DNA from: Trichobilharzia regenti
Taxonomy: Eukaryota; Platyhelminthes; Trematoda; Strigeidida; Schistosomatidae
Length of the DNA stretch: 64,000 nt
Assembly (NCBI GenBank): GCA_944472135.2
Contig: OX235264.1
Coordinates: forward strand, 122,045,809-122,109,808
Direction: 5' to 3'
The notes below the pieces were generated by a model that was not told where the DNA came from, searched no databases, and worked only from the letters and a program-made list of their open reading frames with translations. Position 1 is the first letter of the stretch, and each line of letters begins with the position of its first letter. The position numbers were made by a program, and so were the translations under genes. Of this stretch, positions 47,346 through 58,706 are shown piece by piece.

Positions 47346-48865
47346 ACACATAATTTGATGTATAATGGATTTACTGTTTGGTTGTTCTTTCTGGCATTAG
47401 GGTCAGTCGGAACAGTCTGCTATAAATTTGGTTTAGTGAGCTTCATTGTTGTTTTGACCTTCAATATGTGATTTTAATTCCACCTAAATTTATGTCTAAC
47501 CTCTTAACTGTATTAATTTCATATGTATTCTTATGACAAGTCCATGCGTAACCAGATTGTCCAAAATATGTCACACAAATACAACACTACACGATTCAGA
47601 CAAACTATGTCTTCTTATTACTTCGTCTAAATATCCACTTGTGTCAAAAATAGTGGCTGATGTAATCGCACATTGATATAAACTTTCATTAATTCTTACT
47701 GTGCTGTCTTGTTAATATTATATTGGTAGTTATATTCATGTATACATCCTGTGAACCCTTGTTTTCTTTTTTAGGTAATCTGTAGTTCCAGTAACCTCGT
47801 GGGATTCGTTGCTGAAGAAAGTGCCTTCCAGTACCGTTGAGTTTGTATTTTGTGTTGAATCACTAATAAATGTATTCTCTATACCTCAAATAGACATTCT
47901 ACTTGTTAATAGTCACAACTAACTTCATAGAATGTTTTGAGCTACAGAGTTAGGGTCATGTATTGGATTGAATAGTGCGTTTAAAAAAAACTTCCTCCCC
48001 TGAGGTATATTGTCGTCAGTATGGAGTATATTCTCATTCTCATGATAAATCTGTTAGCAGTAATTATTACCAGTACCTATGTTTCGTAAGGATGGTATAT
48101 AACGAAACGTACTAATTCAGTAGTCAAAGGTTAGAACTATCGGTTGAAGTTGAAACAGGTGTTCATGTAAGGGAAAATTGATTGGTCGAAAGTTGAAACG
48201 TCACGTAGGTGACAAAGTTTATACCATCGTTTACATGCGAATAGTTAAGGTTATTTATTTAGAAATGATGGTAACTTGTTGATGGTTTAAGGGATGTTTT
48301 GTTTGATAGGAAATAGGTGGGACATTGTGATTGAAAAACAGTATAACTGGATATGCAACATCAGCTGGCCAGTATACACATATTTTGAAGTAAAACATGA
48401 TCGGGCAAAGTATTTCGAGGACAGGAGTAGATCAGTCTTCTGAAACTATTAATTTAGTAACTAAATTTGTCTTTGAATTAAGACTGAAAGTAAACGGCAT
48501 ATTGGTAGGCTAAATGATTATCATTATTCGGTTTCGTTAGAATAAGTATCCGAGTACTGTTTTACTCATCATTCTGTCTTTTGAATAATTTAGTAACATG
48601 GCGTTTACTTTCGGATCCAAATTACTAAGTAAAGGTTAATTTCCCTAAGGGTTTCCTGATACAAAGATTAACTTGTCGCCAAAGTATGTAATGGAAAATA
48701 CTAGGGTTTGGAGTTGTTTTTTCTACTAACACAACACCAGGTGACTCACCAATTAGTTGCATCGTAAAACTAGATCTGTCAAAGACAGTCTACTCCTGAC
48801 TTCTATATATCTTGAAGAAAGAACTATATATATAGGTTAATAGGATTAGACGCATGATGTCAATT
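47346..48865. other. Unassigned AT-rich stretch
   Basis: No open frame with coding character and no recognised repeat was found. A possible acceptor plus AATAAA signal near 47775-47875 (TTTTTTAG, then CTAATAAATG) could be the end of a transcript, but no coding exon could be tied to it. Confidence 0.3.
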
Positions 48866-50779
48866 AGAAACTAGGTAACTACGCTTCGCAGCTGCAGAAA
48901 ACACCACGTTACAATCTATTCCTTTAATCGTGTCAATCAATGTGCCATAACGTCCCTTCTCAGTAGAATTGAAGAGTTGAGAAATATAGGCCTCAGAAAC
49001 AAAGAAATGCAGGCCATTCATGCACCGCATAACTCAGGAGAAATAGCCAAACTTTTTAAAAGTAGGTTGATGAACTCCAAAACACCCTATCCGAAAATAA
49101 TATACTTAGACGGCATTGCTTACGAAAATAATGAGGCGATATGTGAACTGTTTAGCAAGCACTTCGCCAGATTATACACCTTAGAGAACGATGAAGTCGT
49201 GGATTTCCCACGTAAAACAGACGAATGTTTAAGTGACATAATTTTCACCACACATGAGATCGATAAAGCTGTCGCAAATCTTAAGCTTAGTAACACTACT
49301 GGCCCAGACGGTATATCTTCCGTTCTGCTGAAAAAAGGTGGTAATGACATGAGTTTACTCTTACTCAAGTTATACTCAATTTCATTAAGCGATGGGACAT
49401 ACCCTAACTGCTGGAAGAAGTCTTATATTGTACCTATCCATAAATACGGGCCTATAGCTGATATCAACAACTACCGCCCCATCAACATCACGTCTGTAGT
49501 TTCACGTGTAATGGAAAAGATAGTTAAGACTCAAATCATTCAGTACTTGCTGTCAAATGACCTACTATCCCCATCCCAATACGGTTTCTTAAGTAGAAGG
49601 TCGTGCATTACTTGCCACTTAGATTATTTTGACTACATCACACAAAGCATTGATAATGGGCGTTCGGTAACAACATTGTTTCTTGACGTTAGCAAGGCCT
49701 TCGATAAAGTCCCACATATCAGACTCCTAACAAAACTCCAATCCTACGGAATAACCGGAAATCTTCACAAATGGATAAGTTCTTTTCTCACAGAAAGAGA
49801 GCAATTAGTCAAAATCAACCACCAGTTGTCTTCCTCAAAGCCGATAACCAGTGGTGTAATACAAGGTAGTGTTCTTGGCCCTATTCTATTCCTCTTATTT
49901 ATAAATGACATAGTCTCTGTAATCAAGTATGGCAAGCCATACCTTTTTGCAGATGATCTCAAGATAGTATATGATTATGGGTACGGTGATATGAGCGTCG
50001 AAAGCAAGATCCAACAAGACTTAAATGATCTAGGCGATTGGAGCGAAAAGTGGCAACTGACTTTCAACCCAGACAAGTGCGGTATAACCCACCTTGGACG
50101 CTGGAAACCGATAATGTGCCTATATATGTACGGTAAGCTCCTCTCAAAACTGAACACAGTCACAGACCTCGGGATAACATACTCAGATTTATCCTTTTCC
50201 GATCATGCAAATAAGGTTGTATCTGACTGTAAACGACTTACTGGCTTTGTACTGCGTAACTTCTACACCCAAGAAGCAAGATTAGCTATATATAGGACAT
50301 GTATCCGTCCCAAACTTGAATATTGTGCTCTCCTATTTAGTAACCTCAGGACTGTAGACAGAAAAAAAATCGAAAGTGTCCAGAGATTCCTCACGAAACG
50401 CATAATAGGGTTCGACCAACAAGTGGAATATGTTGACAGGTGTGTACGTCTGAAATTAGAGCCTCTGTGGTTAAGGAGAGTGAAGTGCAACCTATTTCTA
50501 CTCTTCAAAGTCATTAGGAAACACTGCTACAGTAACTCATCCATAACTTGGGAAAATATTAAATCATATCAGCTGCGAAACCACGACTACCTTGTCAAGG
50601 TGGCTACCCACAGAAAATCCATTAGGGCAAACTTTTTCACCATAAAATATTGCACTCTTTGGAACCAACTACCACCTGAAATAAGATGTTGTGAAAACCC
50701 TGATGGGTTCAAACGGAGCCTAGAAAGACACTTTAACATGTCCACCCTAGCTCGTCTAAAAGACCACAACTGTTGGTAG
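48866..50779 (+). CDS. LINE reverse transcriptase, uninterrupted (CR1/Jockey-like)
   Basis: The frame is open from about 48866 to the TAG at 50777-50779 with no internal break. Reverse transcriptase motifs come in order: LKLSNTTGPDGISSVLL, YRPINITSVVSRVMEK, QYGFLSRRSCITCHLDY, LFLDVSKAFDKVPH, SGVIQGSVLGPILFLL and YLFADDLKIVYDY (catalytic FADD intact). The thumb and a C-terminal extension ending RLKDHNCW follow. No endonuclease domain lies upstream, so the copy is 5'-truncated although the polymerase part is intact. An upstream in-frame TAG near 48870 limits the frame. The first methionine at about 49007 is internal, so no genuine start is identified. The C-terminal region matches the LINE that split LTR F. 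Confidence 0.85.
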
Positions 50780-52690
50780 AACGGAAATTGAAGGCCAGTC
50801 CAGTCTTCAGTATAGTCACATACGTATATCTCGACTCTAATACTCACGCAGCGAACGTTAACTAATTTACTGATTTCTATTCTCTATAATTTTCACTAAG
50901 TTGTGTTGGTAAAAGTAACACTGGAAATAATTGTAATAGCATCCACACCTTTTAACGTTTTACATATGTATATACTAATATAATAATACTTATTAATCAT
51001 GCATGTTCAACTCTTAAATTAGATGGATATTAAAATACTTAAAATATTTATGCATCAAATGTTCTCTTGCTTTACCACGCTTGTTTCCCTTATAACACTC
51101 AATTATTGAACCTAGTGTAATATTTGATATACGAACTATATTATTGATTATACTCTTATCATATATGGTTTGATTTACTCTACGGCTCCCTGTAGACTAA
51201 CCACCATTCTTCAGTATACACACACTGCAGTATTGTTAAAAAACGCCAAAATTTCGTTGGTTCTGTGTTAATATCTTTTTATAATATGTCTAGACACGTT
51301 ACTTTGCAATGTCAGATGTTTACTATATATAAGACTGTCATGAAAATTTAGTACACTAAGTCCTGCCAACCGACCTTACCTTCAGTCCATACTACCTAAA
51401 TTGAACCTTAACTATAGTATTCTGCTAAATCTTGCTCCACTATTCACAATACCTATTCGTTTTACTCTTTAAGGTTTTAACTTCTTATAAAGTAATCTGT
51501 TCATCAGGATGCATGCACACATATATAATATGTTCGTAAAGATGTACGTGGAGACCTATTGGAAGCACTCATTAAGAAAGCTAGGGAGATGGAATATGGG
51601 GTACGAACATGTCTGGTACCAAGCAATATATTTGCGGTAGCCATAATAATCATAGTCTCAGAGCCTAACATCAAAAAAGGAGGGAGGGTGGCGTTAGCTG
51701 ATCAGTAGATATGGTGGTGGTCACTAAGGTGAATCGCCCCATTCTGCAGGAACAGCAATATACAAATTAAAGGCTCGAGATATTTCTGATTTTTATGAGG
51801 GCTTAGATCTTTATCTTGAAAAAGATAATAGTGAACGCCTTGACAGATAATGCTTCTACCTTTAAATATATACCATTCGCTCAGCCTATTGTTGAGATGC
51901 GACCACGTGGGATCTGCACAGATTTATGGGGCATCTTATAAATTAACTTGCTATCCATTGTCAGATCTTTAAATACCACTTCACAATATCTTGTCTCACT
52001 TATTTTCTAATAACGTCTTTACTTGATTCTCATTATATTCCATTAAACCTAACATTTTATAGCTCTTTATGAATTTGATTCGACTTATTCTATTCCTATT
52101 CTCTGGAGGGTACGGTTGTGCACCAAATAGAAAAAAAGACATGAAATAAAAACAACTGGCTTGAAAATAATTGTATTAAAGCCAAAAGTGGACATCATGA
52201 TAGTATAAAATATATTGGTTTCATTATACATTGCAAATGAACGTTGTCGGCCTAAGGATTAATTACTTCCCCATTCTGTTTTCTATATAAATGTGTTTAT
52301 TAATGATATATTTCACTCACTTAATCTATTACACTTTAATGTTTCACCTCAGCACTTTAATTTTTCTAAAACAGCTTCCAATTCCTTGTAAACGTTGTAC
52401 TTACCTCAATATTGGTTGGTTATCGTATGCCTACAACCACGGGATGAAAACGAAACGAAGTCGATTTTCCCGCTCAACCTGGAGGACAACTGTACAATTC
52501 AATAACTATACGGCCTGGTTCAGACAATGTGTGTAATTATATATATATCAAATATTTAACTGTTGAAACATTATTAACTTGTAGACAATTTAAGATTTGA
52601 CATTATATCATCCTTGATCGTGCCTGTAAAAATGGCATGCATTTTCATGTAAATTTATGTTTATATGAAAATAAATTATTATTATTATTA
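50780..52690 (+). mobile_element. Probable 3' UTR of the preceding LINE
   Basis: The stretch is AT-rich without coding signs. It ends with GATCGTGCCTGTAAAAATGGCATG and an AATAAATTATTATTATT tail (52615-52690). That resembles the GCCTGTAAACTGGCGTC tail of the related LINE at 44545. The 3' UTR would be longer (1.9 kb) than the relative's 0.9 kb, so another insertion inside is possible, for example near 51530-51760. Confidence 0.45.
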
Positions 52691-53910
52691 TCAGTTAAGA
52701 CTAGAGAAGGAACGCAACTGCTGTTCACAAAATTCATTTGTGTTGCTCAATATAATGTACATTCCGTAATTATAGGCAAACTGGGAAACGCACCAATTTA
52801 TCACATATACGAACAGTAATTGAGCGCACAGGGTGGGGTAGATTTAAAGGAATGCCTACTCGATATGGTCCAGAGTTCATGTGAAGTGACACATGCCTAC
52901 ACCTGAAGGTGCATGTGTAAGTTATCGCATTTCGCCTAGGTGACCCAATGGGTCGCCTCCATATTTAACAAATGCTCAGTCCATGAATTCTACTTTTACC
53001 TGTTAAACACAAACAATACCCTGCTGGGATATGGTGCTGTATTACACTAGAGTCCCTCAGTTTACAGGTAAATCTCACTTAATATCAGCATTGCCGCTTT
53101 TAGTTGAAAAAGTCATTCGACTGTGTCACATATGCTTTTGGCTGGGTTCCTCAGTACCAAGTATTATTCCCTATGAGAGTGCATTGAAGAAACCCTGCAG
53201 GGTGATATTTCAGCTTTGCCGAAAATTGAATAGAAGCATTTCACTCATAAAAGATGTATACAGTAAAGAATACACTATTAACTCACCGCGCTCAGCCCTA
53301 CATTACCCTATAAAATTCACTTGTTTGGAAATGAAACATGTACCTATGTATTGCGTCATTAACTTCAGATAAACATTAATATCTAAATTTTATACGCCTT
53401 CTGTCTCATTACCCCATGTAATAATAGTTTGATAGTTATTTACGAATGCAGTAATAAGTATTTAATGGGCCGCGAGTAGCACTTGGTATTCAGCAGAGGT
53501 ATAGGCACTTAGTGATTGTAATTTAGAAAACTAATACGACAAGGTTAGCTTTTTTTTAATATATACGCACCTATCAACGCAATGAAAAAATAATGACGAA
53601 TTGTTATCACAAGCATTGTATTCACTATAGAGGGAATGTTATTACAGGCAAACTTCACAGTAACATGTACAAGTCTTGCATGTCATTACATCAGTAATAA
53701 ATAATCTAAAGGCATCGTAACAACAACTTTGCGGGAGGTAGATGAATTGAAAGACTGCTTGCAGACACCATGTATGACGACATCTAGTAGAATGCCTACG
53801 AAGACTGACAACCTGAAATGAAGAAGACAAAAATGAAAGAATTAGGAGACAAAACGCACAAGATAAGTATTTTTGATATAAGTATAAAACTTGGGTACTG
53901 GTAGAGTATA
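52691..53910. other. Unassigned region
   Basis: Short open frames only, with no domain or repeat recognised. Confidence 0.3.
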
Positions 53911-54015
53911 ACTTCATTATGGATACGATTTTATTTCCATAAATCACACAGTGTTGTACAGCAATATTATCTGATGACGTTTCTAGCACAAATTATTGCT
54001 CATAATCATATCAAG
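53911..54015 (-). repeat. Short repeat with hammerhead-like motif, copy 1
   Basis: This is about 105 bp, shared with 55501-55600 (CATTATGGATACGATTTTAT, then AAATCACACAGTGTTGTACA). The minus strand contains ATGATTATGAGCA, then TGTGCTAGAAACGTCATCAG: a possible stem II (AGCA/TGCT), a GAAA box and GTC. Confidence 0.5.
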
Positions 54016-54599
54016 TCAGTCACGCAACTTTTTGCATCATTCATACACATGAATATTTTAGTTAAGCGTATTACGGGGATAAAAGGTCACTCATCTTATT
54101 CACTTCTATTCACACTAATTCTTATGTCCGTGTTACTGACTTTTGGTTTATGTTTTCCTCTTCGGTGCACTTTATCTGGAAAATTTAATGAATTGGGAAA
54201 TGCATACAGTACTTATGAAACAGCATTAATAATTGTTTAAGCTAATTAACGCTGTAGTGAGTTGTGACACTACGCATCTGCAGTGACAACGCTGACTGAC
54301 TGAGTTTTAACATGGAACTCAGCACAGAAATGCAGCAATTCGATTCGTGACATTCCACATTTGAAAAATATTATATTTAGTTGGTAATAAGCAAAACATT
54401 TCATCAGATGTGTTTCGACTTTACATTTGGGCTATGCGATAAAATTAACTAACTCATGAGATATAACGAGACAGTGTGAGAGTTATCTCGGGTAAGAGGA
54501 GAAATTATTGTAAGACCACTTTTTTCAGTTGGGAAAGAACTAAATGAAAAAATACGATTATCATTTGTTGACATTTTGCCTATTTTTACCCGCGTTTTA

Positions 54600-55400
54600 G
54601 CATTTCATTATACCTGGACTAAAGATCATTCTGACAGACTGACCTTCAACATAGAAGCTTGCACACAAGTGCAGCCGTTTAAGTTATCACATTCCATGTA
54701 GCACACAAAGCTGGATAAAAACGAAATTAAATGGAACTCTAGTGAGCATAAATGTGATGAAAAAGAACAGTAATATGGAAAAAATATAAGGGTTTCTCAG
54801 ATATGTGAGATTACACAGAGTGAATGCATCTGTGTCATTAACAAGGTTTGGAATCACATTTCTACGTAACACTAAGCTTAACCCCAATATTACTCATCAT
54901 ATTAAACTACTTAACACAGAAGAAATGGTACAGACACTGCGATCAAAAACCAGTAGCCTTTTCATATCTTTCAGTTTCAATGGTCACTTCTCGCAGCCTA
55001 AGTGGACAACACTAAGTTGACAAGACTGTTCCCTGGTGAATCCCTAAAGTGAGTGACAGACAATTCGGTTAATACATTTATGATGAAAGTGAACTAGAAT
55101 AAGGGCAACAGTTGTAGAAATGAGCCTTGTATTGTATCCTTCTTGGACATATCAGTTCCCTCATAGTTTAGTTTCAGAATAAAGTAAATGGAATGCAGTC
55201 TGCAGATTCATAAAATTCACATACTGACGTGCTACTTTTCTGGATTCTCGCTGATGTCTTCTCAGTAAAGTGAGAAATGGGCATTATACTTGTGTAAACT
55301 CAATAGGCTGTGAACTGCTGCCAATGAAAATGACAACAGTTTTTGGAATTACGTAATTCCAAAAACTATCATATAATCTTTTATACTGACTTCTGGTTCC
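54600..55400 (-). mobile_element. Ancient RTE family A remnant
   Basis: Diverged text such as CATTCCATGTAGCACACAAAG (54689-54709) and GACAAGACTGTTCCCTGGTG (55019-55038) parallels the antisense family A sequence at 20390-21480. Frames are fully decayed. Confidence 0.45.
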
Positions 55401-55500
55401 ATCAGATGAAATTAAAGGGAAGAGCTGAGAATAGAGGGGGTGTTGAGAGTTAGACAGTATAGATTTAGACCATTTCTTTCAACTAATGCATTAACGAGTT

Positions 55501-55626
55501 CCATTATGGATAAGATTTCATTTAGATAAATCACACAGTGTTGTACAGTTATATTAACTGATGACGTTTCGAGCAGAAACTATTGCTCATAATCATATCA
55601 TTGATATGATTATGAGCTACAGTTTG
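55501..55626 (-). mobile_element. 126-bp insert with 14-bp target duplication
   Basis: TGCATTAACGAGTT occurs at 55487-55500 and again at 55627-55640, bracketing the insert. The insert repeats 53911-54015 and adds a palindrome, GCTCATAATCATATCA (55585-55600) with its exact complement at 55602-55617. Its minus strand has GAGCA and TGCTCGAAACGTCATCAG, reminiscent of a minimal hammerhead. Confidence 0.7.
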
Positions 55627-55640
55627 TGCATTAACGAGTT

Positions 55641-56575
55641 GACTAAATAGTACACCGCTTGCCCTACTGACAACCTTAATACCCTGCACAATACGACATA
55701 GCCGTCTTTGAGTAATTCAGGAAAGAATAAGGGGGAGTAGTGAAGACCAATGCAAGAGTTAACAAATTGTAAAAAAGGAGGTTGAATGATTCCTGACTGT
55801 CTTGACTACACAACGTGGTAAGCTAGACTGAGGGTTTACTAAGAAGTCGACAAGATATAGAATGACCAAGAAAGACCAGAGGATAGAACTGCTTCAATGT
55901 ATTTTATGTTAGACTTAGTTTCTGTTTCAGTGCCCTCTTTGATACAAGCATCTTGTGAACGACACAGTTCTTGTAGTTCATGCTAATGAGTGAAGGGAAA
56001 GTTAACTGCCTGACATTTAGAGGGATTTAACGTAAGACCATGTGCCTTAGACTACAAGCAGGAAGCAGTTAAGTTTGCTGCAGTCATATTGTACCATGAC
56101 AGGAAAAGAGACGGTCATACCACCAGCGTATTTGACGAAGTTGCTCTCATTAGAAAAAGTCATGTAAAACGAGAGAAGAAAAAGAAAAGGAGAGATAACA
56201 CCAGGAACACCAGCTGCAGCAAGCAAGGTGGAATATTTACCCTAATATAGAGTATGCTGAATTCAATTTGAGAAATGATAATGCAGCCAATAAACTGCCC
56301 AGGACCAGTGCTTTCACGACCGAAACCTAACTCAAATAAAGTCATCTAGGTCCTGAGTCAACAACAACGGCATATGCGAACTGAAAGCTTAGCACAAAAG
56401 TGACAAAGCACAAAAAACACTTGCAAAGTAGGAGACGAGTCCCGCGTGGAAGAAGAGATTACTGAAAGGTATCTATTTTTCATTTGGCAAAGAACAAGAT
56501 TAAGAACTACACTTATCATTTGTTGAAATTTTGGAGGTCATTCATCAATTTTAAGCATTTAGTTATGCCTAGACT
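55641..56575. other. Unassigned region
   Basis: No gene or clear element is recognised. The open frames are short and of low quality. Confidence 0.3.
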
Positions 56576-56579
56576 GTGT

Positions 56580-57500
56580 CATTCTGACTGGCTTTCAGTA
56601 TGAGTTTGCAGAGAAGTCCACTTGTTTAATTTACCACATTCCATGTAGCACACAAAGGTAGAGACATAAAACTAAATGGAATTTTAAAGAGCGAAAATAT
56701 GAGGGAGAATACATAGCGACAAGGAAAAACATGAGTTGAATAGATACGTGAGGTTAAACACAGTGGATGCATCTGTGCCAGTAACAAAGATTTGCAGTCA
56801 TATCTCTGGTAGTTCTTCCAGCTGACTGTCAACGATTTTATGAACCCATACAAGCTTTTCATTTGACCGACCCAAACACATTTTAAACCTTAACATGTGC
56901 TGGCTAGCATTGTCCCTGGAGGAAGGCAATGGCTTGGTATGCCAGCACGTGTTCTAGCCATCTCAGCCTATTCAGCTTCCCTACCTCGAAAACTAACTTA
57001 CCCTCCCCACCTAAACATTTATGCGTAACCTCAACAGCACTCGCCATATAATACTGCTTTACTCATGAGATAGAACGCAGACACCTATAATCAAACACCG
57101 GTATTACTTTCACATTTTCCAGCGTCAGGAGTTACTTCTCATAGTCTAGGTGGACAATATCATCAGCAAACTGTAAGTTGATGAGACTATTCTCTGATAA
57201 GTCTCTAAAGTCAATTACAGACTATCCTACTAGTATATGTGATTGAATTGAACTGATATAAGGATGACAGTTTAAGAATTCAGCCTTGTTTTACACCCCA
57301 CTCGGAAATGTGTTTTCTCGGATAATTCGCAAAGAGTAATCGCTGAGTAGAAAACATTCTGTAGGCTTTATGAAACTCATAAACTGACGCACTACTTTTG
57401 CAGGCAATATAGTGTTTCCGCATTAAAGCGAAAATTGGATACTTCGGCTTCATTAAACGAGTAAGCGGTATCCTGGCAGTACCAATGACTACAAGTCTGG
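56580..57500 (-). mobile_element. Ancient RTE family A remnant
   Basis: TTCCATGTAGCACACAAAGG, then GTGGATGCATCTGTGCCAGT, and later GAGATAGAACGCAGACACCT, keep the order of the antisense family A 3' half (20440-20970). The copy is highly diverged. Confidence 0.55.
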
Positions 57501-58435
57501 GAATTATGCATTACAACTTTTACTTTTCTGAATCCTCCAGCAGATTTCAAATGAACACTTGACAAATATCAAATTTATAAAGCAAGTCAGTAAGATTTAG
57601 TAGACTAAAAGTACTTTCGGTTTCTATAGGAGTTATCGGTGCCCAATTTATTCCTTTAAGGGCCTACAGAGATTAAAACTTCAATTAAATAACACTGACG
57701 TTGGAGAAATTCCATTCTTTATTACTACAATAATGAAAACAATCATCTCTTTTATTCTAAAAACAGGAGCATTCGTAATGTCTTACTTTATGTAAACGCA
57801 GTTACATAGAGTTGCACTAGGAACTCAGTGCAACTCGATGCACAATAGTATATATACAAATAAACTGAAAAATAATGTTCTCATTACCTTATGAACAATT
57901 TAAGGACAATTGCCCTTATTCCAGGATGATAACTTTTTTCACCTATGAGCCTGAGTTATGTCTATGGAATCGCGGCAATGGATAAAGGCACACACGACCT
58001 TATGGAGAGGCTGAGCACCTCAAGGTCACATATGCGTACTGTGATTGGTAGATTTTACTTTGCATAAACTCTGCGCCTAATACGTAGCTCACGTTACTGA
58101 GGCGGGCTTTGAAATGATACTAATAAAAGTCACATAAACATTACATTTTTTCAGCTTAAGGACACAAGTTAACGCATGTATAGATTCTACAGATGTGATA
58201 TGCATGTGGACCCACCAAAAAAGAGAATATTATTGGGTAACTTAATCAAAGAAGTATAACGTTTGAAGATTTAGTCTTTTCCAGTTGATTGTAACGGACA
58301 GAGAGGAGAGGCATTTGTGTAACATTTGCATTTTGCAGAAGACAAAGTGTGAAAGGTAAATCGGAAGTTTTAGGATTCTTCAAGTTTATTATGGGATATA
58401 TGGACTGTTCATACCGATTCTACTATTGCCCAGCT
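57501..58435. other. Unassigned AT-rich stretch
   Basis: No coding exon, RNA gene or recognised repeat was found. Confidence 0.3.
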
Positions 58436-58439
58436 AGCA

Positions 58440-58612
58440 TTTTTTTCGGGCGCATTGCAGACGTTTTGAGGCAGACTTCGGGCAAATTGCAGACTTTTTG
58501 GCTAACTTAGCGCGCATTGCAGAATTTTTGGGGGCAAACTTTGGGCAAATTGCAGATTCCGAGGAAAACTTAGGGCGCACTGTAGACTTTTCGGGGCAAC
58601 TTGATGAACGGT
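58440..58612 (+). repeat. 30-33 bp minisatellite, five units
   Basis: ATTGCAG-type cores lie at 58454, 58486, 58516, 58549 and (as ACTGTAG) 58579, spaced 32, 30, 33 and 30 bp. They are separated by TTTTNGGGGCAAACTT-like text. It ends about 50 bp from the 3' end of the CR1 element. Confidence 0.75.
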
Positions 58613-58706
58613 TATTGGCTACAAATCAACCAATGGGAGTAACCCTGATGTACTTACTCAACCAATTCAGATTTATTGGTTGAGGATAGAAGGCTTGCAG
58701 CCTATG

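Noticed and set aside
53642..53989. Minus-strand ORF with a cysteine-rich end and a TTTCAG acceptor-like site
   Set aside because: No upstream exon or donor could be joined to it, and the hydrophobic first half looks like translated AT-rich DNA.
53974..54240. Plus-strand ORF with a membrane-like segment
   Set aside because: It begins in a short interspersed repeat and lacks any supporting context; probably chance.
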